Assembly (NCBI RefSeq): GCF_014066305.1
Contig: NW_023501146.1
Coordinates: forward strand, 1 to 32,388
Source: Letharia columbiana
Taxonomy: Eukaryota > Ascomycota > Lecanoromycetes > Lecanorales > Parmeliaceae
DNA: 32,388 bases
Reading direction: 5' to 3'
This document shows, piece by piece, positions 11,447 to 22,654 of the stretch. A program made the position numbers and the translations under genes. How positions within the stretch are numbered: the first letter of the stretch is position 1; every line of letters starts with the position of its first letter. The notes beneath the pieces were generated by a model, which saw nothing but the letters and a program-made list of their open reading frames with translations, did not search any database and was not told the DNA's origin.

Positions 11447-14267
11447 CTACCATTTGAAGCGCATCAAACCAGGGTTGAGCACGATCGGCAAGACGAAATG
11501 GGCAAAGATGACAGTCGAGAGCGGCCAGATTGGGGTGAAGATCCTGATCCGCCATAGAGCTGGTGCCCCAAGGGAGAGGTAAGCCATGCCAGCAGCGACA
11601 ACGATGCAGAACAGCCACATCCTCCAGAACCTCCTGAACACTTTCTTGATCTCCTCACCGAAAGGGATGTCTTCGATTTCTTTGGCGGTAGCGCCCCATT
11701 CGATGTTGATCCCGAACAGATGGCAAAGAATGGCTTGGCTGACGTGGAGAGAGATACCGCCGAGAAAGATCGTCAGCAGGAAGACCCATTTGAAATTGTT
11801 GATCAGAGCGGGCAAGAGATCTTGCTCGTTGTTTCTGACTCGTAGAACTGCCAAAGCGAGGTTGCCAACACCATTGAAGACAACAATGATGGAAACGTAG
11901 ATCTTGAAGGAATCGATGTAGTAGTGGTCCAGGTGGCCGTTGTACCATCCAATGAGGATGTAATTGGCGAGCGTCAGGATCCAGGCTGATCCAATGGCGT
12001 AGTAGGTACCGATGTAGGCCATGATGGTGATTTTGGAAGGCAATGCCATGGGCGAACGCATGAAGTTTTTGAACAGAGGCGTGAAGGGACCTTTGGTGAA
12101 CCATTGCTTGAAGGGGTGGAAGATCAACTCGCTGCATCCGTAGGCGTACTTCTCCCATCGAGCCAGTTCATCGTAAACGGTCAGTGAGACACCTTCTTTG
12201 AAGCCATCCATGGTGTAAGAAGCGAAGCGAACAATGTATCCTGCAATTTGTAACCGGAGAGCCATGTCGAAATCTTCGGAAACAGTGTTCTCAGACCAGT
12301 ACATCTCCTGACCGTCTTTCTCGTACGAGATCTCCTGGAGAGCTGCCCAGCGCAAAACGGCGTTGTGCCCAACGAAGGGTGCAACATCACCGTTGGCTAC
12401 AGCATACTTGATAGCGGTATAGATAAGATTGGTGAAGAAGGTGATACCGTTTTCGAAGAAGCTGTCTGAGACATTGGTGACACCGGAGGAGAATTGGATG
12501 ATGGCCACTTCAGGCGATTGTTCCATTTCGCTTACGGCGTCGAGGAAACAGTCGTTAGGGACACGAGTGTCAGAATCGATGATCAAAATGTATTCTCCAA
12601 TACGGAGATTGCCTCCGGCCTGGGTCCTTCCTTCGTCCTCGTAGATGACCTCATCTAGACATCTTTGATATTCCCTGTTCTCGTCTTCTTGGGTCCACTC
12701 CGCATGTCGGTTGACCAGGGCAAGCTTGTCTTCAATGCGAACACTGACAGCCATTGAATAGTTCATGTTGGAAGCCTTCTTGAATTTTCCAGCACGAACG
12801 TAGTACTGTTGGCCCGGCTCCAACTCGGGAGCCTTTTCGGTTTTGCCGAATAACTTGCCTCCTGCCTTGGGGGGTGTCCTTTGTTTTGGGCGCGAGCACC
12901 AGCCGATCCTTTGCTCGTCGTAGTAGATCCTGCGCTGTTCTGCCTCATCTTGGGAGATGACCTGCATTCCGTCTTCGTTAACAAAAATGTTGGCAGTGCC
13001 TCCCTGCATCTCATAAGTTCGAATAGCGGCCATAACAGACTCCATGGTTGGAATGATGGTCTCTTCGAGACTTTCCTTGTACACAGGGCATTGGATCGTC
13101 ATGTGGGGAAGAACGTTGCGTGAGATCGGTCTTGGTTTGATGCCAGAGTAGAACTTCGAGTTCTGCCTCATCTGTTGAGTGGGACCAATCATCTGAGCGA
13201 CCATACCTGCGATGGATTGCATAAAGAACTGTCCGAAACTTTGTCAGCAAAGAAAAAGATGAGGGTTACTTGAAAACGGCGGCTTACCAAGGCGAGCCAC
13301 ATCTGAAACGGGACTGCGATGACGAAGGCAAGGCGAATGTAACTGTGATCAATGCCAATCTCGATCGCGATCTGGCGAAATCCAGAACCGATGGCGGCGA
13401 CGATCAGGAGAAGGGTCATGCCAGTCAAGACAGCTTGTATCAGAACAATCTTGCGACGAGGCTCTTGAAAATTGTCTTCGGGGTCCACGTCGCCGGAATA
13501 AGCATCCTCGGAGCCATCCATGGGCATTTCCTTGACCATGACGCTATCCTTCTCTTTCTCATTATAAGTGCCGAAGCCTTGGGAGAAGACTTCGACCATC
13601 TGCTTCAGATACTTGTCCGCGCGTTGTTCGGTGGCATCGACACTGTCGCCCCAAACGACCAACATGTCCTGGTTTTTACAGAAAGCAGCACCCTGACTTC
13701 GCTGGCACCTAGGAATGTACTCCACGTCTGGTACTATCTGTAGACGTAGGTTGTCCTGGATGGGGATGTAAAGGAGGTCCGGCTGGTTCAGCAGAACGGT
13801 AACGACACGGTCTTTGATACTAATCATCACCTAAAGCAGTTGTTAGCTTGTTTGGAAAGTCTGTGGTCCGTGCTCGGGTGTGAACTAACCCTTGAGTTGA
13901 GCTCCGCCGCGGCTTCGAAGAATGGGTCGTTGTTCTGTCTCAGCGACTCTGGATGTGTTATGAACTCTCCAGGCTTTACTTTGTACACACACCCCTCTCC
14001 AGGTGGAGGGTGAGGCAAGCACCACATGTACCTCTGTTGAATCTGTGTCATACGCATCAGGTTGACTGTAGCGCTCATCAGACCCATGTCGCTGAAACTC
14101 GTGGCACCGCTTGCTCGACCGTAACCACCGGTAGGTGGACGGCTGGTATGAGGAGTTGTCGCGTAGGATCTGGGCGCCGGGGTGGAAGTGGCTGTCGGCA
14201 AGACATCGTTGCCTTTGGAAGGAGCCTCCTTCCCAGGCTTGATGTAGTTCTTGACGGACTTGAACAT
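11447..14267 (-). CDS. Membrane glycosyltransferase family 2 protein (fungal GT2)
   Basis: A processive polysaccharide synthase related to, but distinct from, chitin synthases. Exons: 14267-13890, 13830-13288, 13228-11447; introns are 59 nt each; the protein is 900 aa. Order: a disordered N-terminus rich in Ser, Thr and Pro; a conserved block around MWCLPHPPPGEG; two transmembrane segments before the catalytic domain (KIVLIQAVLTGMTLLLIV and LAFVIAVPFQMWLAL); the GT-A domain with IIDSDT (Asp525, Asp527), SEDFD (about 624-628) and RW (664-665, ELARWEKY) in place of a standard QxxRW; then at least four C-terminal membrane segments. From memory it corresponds to the GT2 protein of Zymoseptoria tritici and Fusarium, reported to be needed for hyphal growth on solid surfaces; I could not verify this by alignment. 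The sugar donor and product are not established by sequence. Confidence 0.88.
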
Positions 14268-15691
14268 GATGTCGTTTTATCAGGAGTGAGCTATTGATTG
14301 AATTAATACTCAGGAATGAAAAGAGTCGTAGAAAGAAGGGGGAGCGAGTGTGGGGGTAACTGTATCAAGGCCTGCTCAAACGAGTGGGAGCAAGTCTTGA
14401 AAAATTGGAAATCCTCGAGAGGAGAAAACTGTGATGGAGGGGACAGGACAGGTTTATGAAGAGGAGCGAGCAAGGGAAATAAGAAATCAGACGAAGAATT
14501 TCCGTAACGATAAGCTGGACAGCCTGGCACCAGGCACGACCCGGTCTCGCCGGAGGTGGTGCTGGTGCCCAGGCCTCCAGCACATTTGAGCACCATCCCA
14601 ATCCGGACTCGAGGACATGAATGGTTTCAAGCTAACTCCTAAAGCGGCTCTTGTGTATAGAAGATCCCCAATGAAAGCAGGGCCTAGTTAGGGTATATTT
14701 TCAGATGCACGTGAATTCAGCATCAAGGCGCGCTTAGAAGATAGGCTAATAACTCCGAACCCGATGAGATGCAGAATCGACTCGTCCAGAACCAGGATGG
14801 CTGCATGAATACGAGCAGTGCAAGCCACATGTAGTGCATGAAGATAGACAGACGATAACCTGTCTCCTAATGGCTGTGAATCTTCCACTTCTGGAAGGCT
14901 CACTCTCGCAGAAATGCTGAGGCTTTCTCGACCAGATGATTTCGAAATGAGCTTCCGAATTAATTGTCACGACTGCTGTGGTATGCCCGGGCATGCGTCG
15001 GTTAGAGAAACTATCCTATCGATATCAAGTCTGCCCAGTGCCCACGCTGTAGCCAAGCTGGTTACCCGCGGGTGGCGTATCTCAGGGTAAGGCAAGGGGC
15101 TGCAGGATCTGGGCGTTGGTGAAGCTGGATACCGGTAATCGTTGTTCAGTAGTCGCAAAACACGTCCATTCTCTGGACTAAGCATGCACCTCTTCTTTTG
15201 CTAGCTTTTCCAGCATTCGGGACCCACTTTAATGCACTTGGCAGCTGTCGGAAGTTGCATTTCGTCTATACATAATAGGAGAAGCTTGTCGGATGTAGAG
15301 ACTCAAGGGGACCAAAGGGATGTCGTTGGCAGTACTAGCGTCAAACTTGCCAGATCCATAACGGGCATGCAGTGGCGCACCTTGGCGCTACTCTTACCCT
15401 TTTCGATCTCCCACCAACATTTTTCCGCTCAATCTTGATGCTTTCAAACGGTAGCAGCATGAAGTTTACATTCTATTCGGGCTAAAGCTCATCTTACACA
15501 AGAAGTCCAACGTCATCGAGTCATCGGAGACACGTCCGCCCCAAAATCCTCTCAGTACGGATTTGATTAGGGAGGTGTGTATAATAATAAGCGAGCACTA
15601 GAAGAAAAGCCGTGACGGAAGTGAAGTTGGGAAAGCCCGTTTTCCGCCGAGAATTGAGACAGGCGGGGTGGTAGTAGGAAAAGTTGGGGCC

Positions 15692-15749
15692 AAAAGAAAA
15701 AAAGAAAAAGGGAAAAAGAAAAAAAGAAAAAAAGAAAAACAGAAAAGAG
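15692..15749 (+). repeat. A-rich purine tract
   Basis: Fifty-eight bases built from units of four to seven A followed by G, with a single C interruption at 15740. It is an imperfect microsatellite. Homopurine tracts can exclude nucleosomes; nothing else here indicates a function. Confidence 0.85.
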
Positions 15750-18700
15750 TGGTAGCTTCAAGCAAAGTAAGGTTAGGTAACGCTGGGCATGCAGGAACAC
15801 CAATACCGTCAACGCTGGTAGCGGTCTAAATTTGGATCACTAGCTGATAAGGTTGCATATCCCGCTCGGCTACAGACCAGGGAATCTCATGCAAAAAGTC
15901 TGACTTTTGCATCATTTCCTGCAGACACCCTTGTTCATTCTGCGACAATCGATAGCGTCGCTACAAATATCCTGCATCCTTTGACTCTCTTCCCTCCGAA
16001 TTTCCTCCCAGGCGACTAGAGCGCCACTGATATGCATTGAATCCGGTCCTTAATAATAATAGTACTTTAGTGGTGAATGCAGTCGAGTCACCGTCGGCGT
16101 CGAGCACAAGAGGCACAAGTCGGCCTTTCGCAAGTCAAACACCAACCGGGAAGCGTCGTTTTCCTTTACCCCGGTGCATGTGTTCCTTGGCGTAAGCAAG
16201 ACGCCGACCTGCAATAGCACTTTCGCTGTTCTATTGATGCCTGGTTTTGAGCTCAAACTTATCTCCTAGGATGGTGCTATCGCAATTTCGAAAGAATTCA
16301 GATCTGCGTGGCTTGAATATTCCGTGGTGAAGGCGCCCATAGAAGTCCTGACTAGGTGACCTTACCTTTAGAGCGAACCTTCCAGCCTTCAGCCGCGGAC
16401 CATTATTACACATTCTCACTCGACGTCTTAAGATAATTTGAAGCTTACAACTATCAATTTACAATCCATATTAATATTATTAACAAGGATACGGCTCGAT
16501 ACTATATCTAATAATCTACTTTAAAGATACTCTTCTGTGAAACGGTTCAAGACAAGCTAAATTCGGTGTTTTAAAGTAAATTATACAAATGTGCTTCGAA
16601 CCCTTGGGACAACTCTTATTATGTGTACATAACCAATCAAAGTCTCCAAGAAGGAGCCCTGACGTTCACTATCTTGCTGCTACAACTAGGGAGACAATGC
16701 TGGAGGCGGCAGGGCTGATGTGGTGCGATCGTCAGGATCGTCAGAGTGTCAGACAATTGATCTACCCGCACCATGCCCCTTTTATTTCATCCACCAGTAT
16801 CCACATTTCCCTTCACAGTAGTGATCCGAACCAGCATTCTCCATCGGGGTTGCGGCACTTCACTACTCGTTGGTATAATCCCCGTAGCCTTCTTTGCCAC
16901 GCCATCTGAGACAAATGTCTTCCCCATTCTGCAAGGTTGTTTCTGCTGAGGCTCTTCTCGGCCCAATTTGTGCCTCCCGCATCTCGATTGTTCCGAATAG
17001 AGTAATACCTGCAGCTTTCTCTTTCTAGCGTAAGTTGAAGTGATGGCCTCACATGTGCGATCCTGCCATGCAGGGCTGCATTCGATGGGATGCCGAACCC
17101 CCGTCCTGCCGTCCCTGGGTCTCGAATTGGGCTTGAATAGTAAAGCGGCAGTAGTGGCAGGCAGGCATTATTTTCCAGACAGCCAGGGTTGAAAGCAGTC
17201 TCTACACTTCGCCCTGCAACCTATCGCAGAAGCGACATACCTAGCAAAATCACACCACACCACCCAGATGCTATGCAACGTGGTCTTCTGTTCTGCGACC
17301 AGAGCCTGATAACGGTGCTAAATATGTCGGAGAAAACGCGAGAGCTCTGGATTGACGCGACCAATACCTATCCATCTCTAAAGGTACTCGTTGGAAAGAG
17401 CACACAGTTGCATTGCGACGGTCGTGGATGATAGGCAGCGCGCATTCCTAATTCCAGACAACAAAGCATTATTCGATGGCACGAGTCATAATTGGCTGCA
17501 AGCTTTTCGGATTTTCTGGATTTCCTGTATCTCTAATTATAGGTCCAACTTATCAATGCATTGCGTGCGATGTGCATTGCAGACGCATGTCGTCTCTAAT
17601 GCTGCATTTACCTGCATATGCGGGTCGTGCGGGGAATGTCGACGCGGATGCTGCAGGTGGGTTTGGGGTAATGGGGTGCAGATTGGGGTGGAGTCCATGC
17701 TCTCGACTGAAGGAGCTCGAGATGTCTCATGCGGTCCAATTTTCAACGATGTCTGGTCGAAAGGCAATGCGCCGATACGAGGTCACCAAATCCATCCCTG
17801 GTGCCCGCGCTGGTAATTCCATCTCGAGATCGGAAGCCATCTCTCGGACATAGGTGGATCGAAAGCTCCCGCGAATGCCACATCTTTCACAAACACAGTC
17901 GCTTTTTCAAGGTCTCGGTATTGGCGGCAAACATTTTCGATTCTCATGTTGTGTTACTATCCGCCCCACTCAAATCCTGTGATCCCCCGCTGAGCAATTT
18001 TCTCGCTTGTTGGCCGTTGCCGCTCATTCTAGAACCGACTTTATGCATGCGTATCAAGACTAGCATTCCCTATCGCTGCTCGTTGCTTTTCCGTGGGCTC
18101 GGGTTCTGCAAGTTTTCCAAATTTGGAGCCCTTCCCGCAGCTTGCATACCCGGCATTGGCCCCACCACAGATCACGAGAGCTCTGCGCGTGGGGTGATAC
18201 CTTTGACCTTTTTTTTGCCACCTCATGAGCTTTCGCAGTAGTGTCTCGAACGCAGCAAAAAATCAGTCAGCTTGTTAAAACTGTACAGACATTAGATTGG
18301 CAGGGAGCTCCGCAAACTCAAGCAGTATTGAGGGGAGTAAGATAGGCACGTGTGAAATTGGTCGTTTGCGTACTGCTCGACTCCGAAGGACTATGTCATC
18401 GCTTTATCAAAAAATCGTAGCTGTTCCTCAGAGTCCGTGGCGGGTCTTCAACCATTTTAACGTCCGCGCCTCGAACTCCAGATGGCTGAGCGGTGACGGC
18501 CTCTGGCAAAAAGAGAAAGAAGAGGTCCTCGGAGAGATGTCCGCTGAACGTGGTCTCTGAGGTTTAAGTATAAGGGTGCCACCAGTGCCGTAAGGTTAGC
18601 CATCGCCGGCGCGAGCCCTGCCACGCGGCCTCGAGAAACGAAAAATCCCAACATCCCTTGATGCCATTACAAACCTCCTCATCGAGCCACGTGTCGCCAA

Positions 18701-20286
18701 GAGGTAGCTTCCGAGTCGTTGATGGAATTGCGATTCCTGGTCCCGCTATCTCCCCCCCAAAATATGGTGGATCTATCATCTATAATCCATGCGCGCCAGA
18801 AGAGCGTTTGGTAGAGAATATCCATTTCCCCTCAATCTCACTGCCTTTCCTATGATCCCAACAGCCAGAAAAAAAGCATCACAACCGTCTTTCCGTCCAC
18901 ACCAAGCATTGTCTCCCTATTCGCCAATCTCTCCACTACAGTGACGTTCGTGAATCTCGAATCTATCCAACGAGACCACCAACCAAAGAAAGAATCAGAA
19001 TCGCAATGACCATCCCCTCCCAACTTCCCTGAACAAAGATTGCATCGACAGAGCAACATCTCTCACAGAGCAAACCAATCCCATGTGCGCGCACGAAATC
19101 TCCCGGCCGATCCAAAATACCCAACGGCACCACTTCTTCCCTCCTCCACGCCATGTCCCCAATTGACCACAAATCAGGGTACGACACGCCCAGTTTGCCA
19201 GACGAAATACAGGTTCCCGGAGAACAATCAGCAGATTTTTCAGAGCGCGGACGATTCCTACACTGACGCGAATGGTTTGCCCACTTCCAATTTCCTGCAT
19301 AGCGTTAACTCCCTCGATTTTCGATTTCCGATATTCTTGCCTCTACTTAAATGACGGAAAGGCAACGATATCACCAGTCTTTCCCCTACTCTTGGTAGCG
19401 TACAGCAAACCCGGTACCGCCGCATCTGCCCCGGAAGTCAATCCGTACCGGACCGGTACCATGACTACGGACCCAGGCCTCACGGGGAGCCACGGGTCAT
19501 GATGGGAGGTCGAACAAGACGCAGGAACCAACTGATTGGAGAAAAGGAACGACTCAGTCGTTGAGAACAGGGTGTCCCCGGACTGTCAAAATTCGTCGAG
19601 GCCATTGTTGTGGATTGCCGAGGCAAGCAAGCAGGGGCACCAGGGGAGCAAGTAGGTAGGGTCTTGGCGGCAGGTATGATCAATAGCGAGCAAGACTTTA
19701 TAGCTAGTACAAGAATCAGGGCCGAGTCGTTTCACTTACACTCAAGTACCGCGACCATAGCCTCGAGCCGCCATGAAACCAAACGGGGAAAAAAAGATGG
19801 GAAATGATAGCCTTTACACCCACCACGCACCATCCCAACCGAGCACAACAGCCCCGAAACAACTACAACGTCAATTCCTTTCATCCACGGCAAACCTTTC
19901 GTCGCAGAAAGTCAGCGTCTACACCATATCCAAAGTACATAACGCGTCGATTTCCACGTCCATACAGAGTCAGCTTTCCGATAGCTATCGGTTCATCTCG
20001 TAGCAATTTTTCATGAGCCTCGAGCGTCATTATACTGTTTAAAAAGACCCGAGGTTTCCGAGGATGAGAGAGTCCAGCCTGCACGGTACAGGCGGATCCC
20101 CGAAAGGTGCTCGCGAGGATGTAATTTCTATCGGGGTGATAGCGGAGGGAATAAGGAAAGGGTGTGGATTTTTTGCCCGGGGGGGTAGATCCTCACGTCC
20201 TTCGCAAGGTTACATCGTTTGTGCTTGTATTAATTTACGGATGCGCTTGTCTGTCATAGCCTCAGGGTGCATAAACTTGACGAAAG

Positions 20287-20299
20287 CCCCCCCCCCCCC
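20287..20299 (+). repeat. C13 homopolymer
   Basis: Thirteen consecutive C lie about 62 bases beyond the stop codon of the secreted-protein gene, in its likely 3' UTR (a G run on the coding strand). Such a run is prone to polymerase slippage and to sequencing error, so the length should be treated as approximate. Confidence 0.85.
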
Positions 20300-20360
20300 A
20301 AACCCTTTGCCCACCCGTAAAAAATCCTCCAATAACGCGGGTTGCATATCCCTAAACCCC

Positions 20361-21237
20361 CTACGCTGGCCCAGCCGTTTTCGTCGGAGCCCGAGGCGCC
20401 ATGTGAGGATGTGCGTACGCCCTGACATCTCGCGGAGGCAGCGGCATGCCCGGAAAGCCTGGCCCGGGGAGGCCGCCGAGGGCGGAGGTGAGCGCGGTCG
20501 GGGGGTCGATTCCGTGGCCGGGGTCACAGTTGTCGAAGTTGGGGTTCCAACCCGGGATCGCGGTGACGAAGGCTGGCGGAGCGAGCAGGGGACGGTACGG
20601 CTGTCCGGCTTCGACCTGGACTCCAGGTGGAGGGCATGGCAGATCGTCGAAGTCGAAGGCGTCGGTGGAAAGGCCGCCGCCGGGCGCTGTCGCTACCGTT
20701 GATAATTCACCGGATGCGAAGGACGTGGTCAGATCGAAGCTGGCCTGGAGGAGTTTGGTTCCACAACCGTCGTAGAGATAGAACGAGGTGAAAATCACGT
20801 AGACGCTGGGAGATTGCCTGTGGCAGTAGCTTTAGTTGACGTTCGCAATCATTAGAGACAAGAGCAGCATACATCGACAATCCAGCGGGAGGTGTTACAA
20901 CTGGAGGGCTGGCAAGTGTGGCAAGGCAAGCCGTATTCGTCGGTGCCACGCTGGGCCAGTAGAAAAGAGACACCGACTACACTCATTAGCCGTGGTGCGA
21001 ACTTGATAATGTCGTGCTACTTGCCTCGTAGGAGAAGGTGCAGCCTCCAACTTGACATTCTGTATCATAAAAAGGAGGATTTATTTGGACGACGGATTTA
21101 AGCACATCTCGTGGTTGGAATTGAGGCGCATCGGGAAGGTGCCCAGCCGGTCTTTTTTCAAGGGATGCAGGACTGATGAGTGTACATAGCGATGCGAGGA
21201 TGCACACAGTGAACCCGAGTGAGATATCTCCCGTCAT
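20361..21237 (-). CDS. Conserved secreted protein of unknown function
   Basis: Exons: 21237-21025, 20976-20873, 20817-20361, giving 257 aa. Residues 1 to about 25 form a signal peptide (hydrophobic core FTVCILASLCTLIS). The mature part is Pro-rich with conserved-looking blocks: QVGGCTFSYE, SVSLFYWPSVAPTNTACL, SVYVIFTSFYLYDGCG, then DLPCPPPGVQV with GQPYRPLLAPP. I recognise this pattern from unnamed secreted proteins common in Pezizomycotina but know no function. Cysteines outside the signal peptide are in CQVGGC, TACL, DGCG, DLPC and FDNC. The first intron (20977-21024, 48 nt) appears to start with GCAAGT and end in TAG, a GC-AG junction, because this is the only splice that joins both blocks in frame. 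The second intron (20818-20872) starts GTATGC. Exon 3 is notably GC-rich. No domain suggests an enzyme. Confidence 0.8.
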
Positions 21238-22654
21238 TATCGTGAAATTCTAGTCGACCGACGTAATCGCAGTCGGGTTCGAGAATCCAATAACCATGAG
21301 ACTTTTGCTGAGCTGGGAAACAACAGTTGCTGTCGAGGGCCAGACGGGATCCTGGATATAAGGAACCGCGAGTGCTGTCCGCAGTAAGAGGTTCAAGTAA
21401 GGCATAAATACAACATTGAAAGCATCCTCTGCACTAAGAAGAGATGCGAAACTTCACAAGTCTGTGCCTTCGGGTACTACAATGTGTAGGATCAACGCAT
21501 ATCTTTTAGATCGATAACATTCTTCTAGACAATGAACAGGCTAGCAGAAGTCGCAGTCTAGAGCAAGGAGCAAAGACGGCCCACATCATGTTTCAAGAGA
21601 TCAAGGTCTCCAAAGCCTGCCGAAGGCCCGGGAAAGTCTTTGCTGGCTAGGAGCCAGAGGCAACAGCTTCTTTCGTTGCACCCGTATGCGATCGTGTGGC
21701 GTAAAGATGTTTGCAGAAGCATAGATATTGTGAGACCAGTTGCATCTGGGTCGCTGCGCCTAGCAGTCCAAAGGAGTACAAGCGAGAGTAGAGTGGCCTG
21801 AATCTGTTCCATTCGTCTGGGCAGATCCTTCGCGCGAAACACGGATGACAAATGCATTGCAGTCTGTTGGTATAACAGAAGCCAACTCGAGCCTACCTCT
21901 TTGCTTTTCACATCGGCATACTGGATGCTGGCAAAGCGCTGGTGGGAGTCTTTCCTTGAGTGCAGGCGTACATATCCCTCTCACATCGGTTGTAAAGTCT
22001 GCCTGGAGTGTAGGGAAAGATCTGGTGCTGAATAGGGAACGGTATCGAGTACGCTGTTCAACCAACATGATAGGCATCTGTACCTTTCATTGGCCCCCAC
22101 TATCATCTATGTGGTTCCGGGGTTCCAAGATGTGGTGGAAATAGTGGTACTTGTGCCTCACGGGAGGATGCGACATGAAACAAGTGTGTAGACGGGCGAT
22201 GCTATGAAGGTGATGCAAGTCTGTTCTTAAGGTGAGAAGAAAGGAAGACAGAAGGAGGCTGAGGCATAGCCTCAATCTTATGATGACCGCTGAGCCGCAT
22301 TAGCTCCGTCTATCTTACCAAATGTAGTCTACCGCTATTGATGCGATGCAATGCTAAGTAGAACCTCGTTTTAAGGAACGAAGTTGGTCATATACGCCTA
22401 CCTATTCTATCTTACATAAAAATCGCGCTTACGAAAAACAAGCCAAACAGGGTAAGACACCACTCTGGATAGACTTTATGCACGTAGAGAAAAGAAAAAA
22501 ACCCAAAAAAACCAAAAATATAGACGTATGTAGGTACGTATGATGAACTGCATATGTTTTATACACATCTCAATCAGATCTTACAGCTTATTTGTTTCCT
22601 CTATCTCATGGCTGTCTATATCAAGACGCCGTCGCTATGCCTATCAGACGACCC
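21238..22654. other. Intergenic region; one unassigned open stretch on the minus strand
   Basis: This holds the promoter of the secreted-protein gene and the 3' flank of the ABC transporter gene. On the minus strand about 21558-21990 a frame stays open for over 130 codons and encodes helix-like segments (RRMEQIQATLLSLVLLW). It lacks a convincing start and shows a faint, unproven resemblance to the middle domain of fungal zinc-cluster regulators. I would call it a possible gene relic and nothing firmer. The stretch 22380-22600 is AT-rich with A runs. Confidence 0.35.

Larger units (their letters stand above)
14268..20360. other. Gene-poor 6.1-kb region
   Basis: I recognise no protein, tRNA or rRNA gene here. 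Open frames are short and mutually overlapping; the longest ATG-started one (17729-18241, plus, 170 codons) resembles no family. The first 300 bases should be the glycosyltransferase promoter and 5' UTR, and the right end the 3' UTR of the secreted-protein gene. Composition is patchy: a long purine tract at 15692-15749, AT-rich sequence at about 16420-16590, and GC-rich sequence near 20150-20360 with runs of C and G. I see no terminal repeats or transposase fragments. It may be long regulatory sequence, a non-coding RNA locus or decayed mobile DNA. Confidence 0.5.

Noticed and set aside
16540..16605. B-box-like matches in AT-rich sequence
   Set aside because: No matching T-stem, A box or acceptor stem; expected by chance.
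17729..18241. A 170-codon ATG-started open frame in the gene-poor region
   Set aside because: No recognisable domain, unusual composition, no splicing partners; a chance frame is more likely.
18485..18560. A tRNA-like A box (TGGCTGAGCGGT)
   Set aside because: No acceptor or anticodon stems form and no B box follows within the required distance.
21272..21288. A B-box-like sequence (GGGTTCGAGAATCC)
   Set aside because: Spacing within the box is one base too long and no A box or stem structure lies upstream.
21558..21990. A zinc-cluster regulator gene on the minus strand
   Set aside because: Only a faint helical resemblance; no zinc-cluster motif, start codon or supporting exons could be found, so I only mention it as a possible relic.
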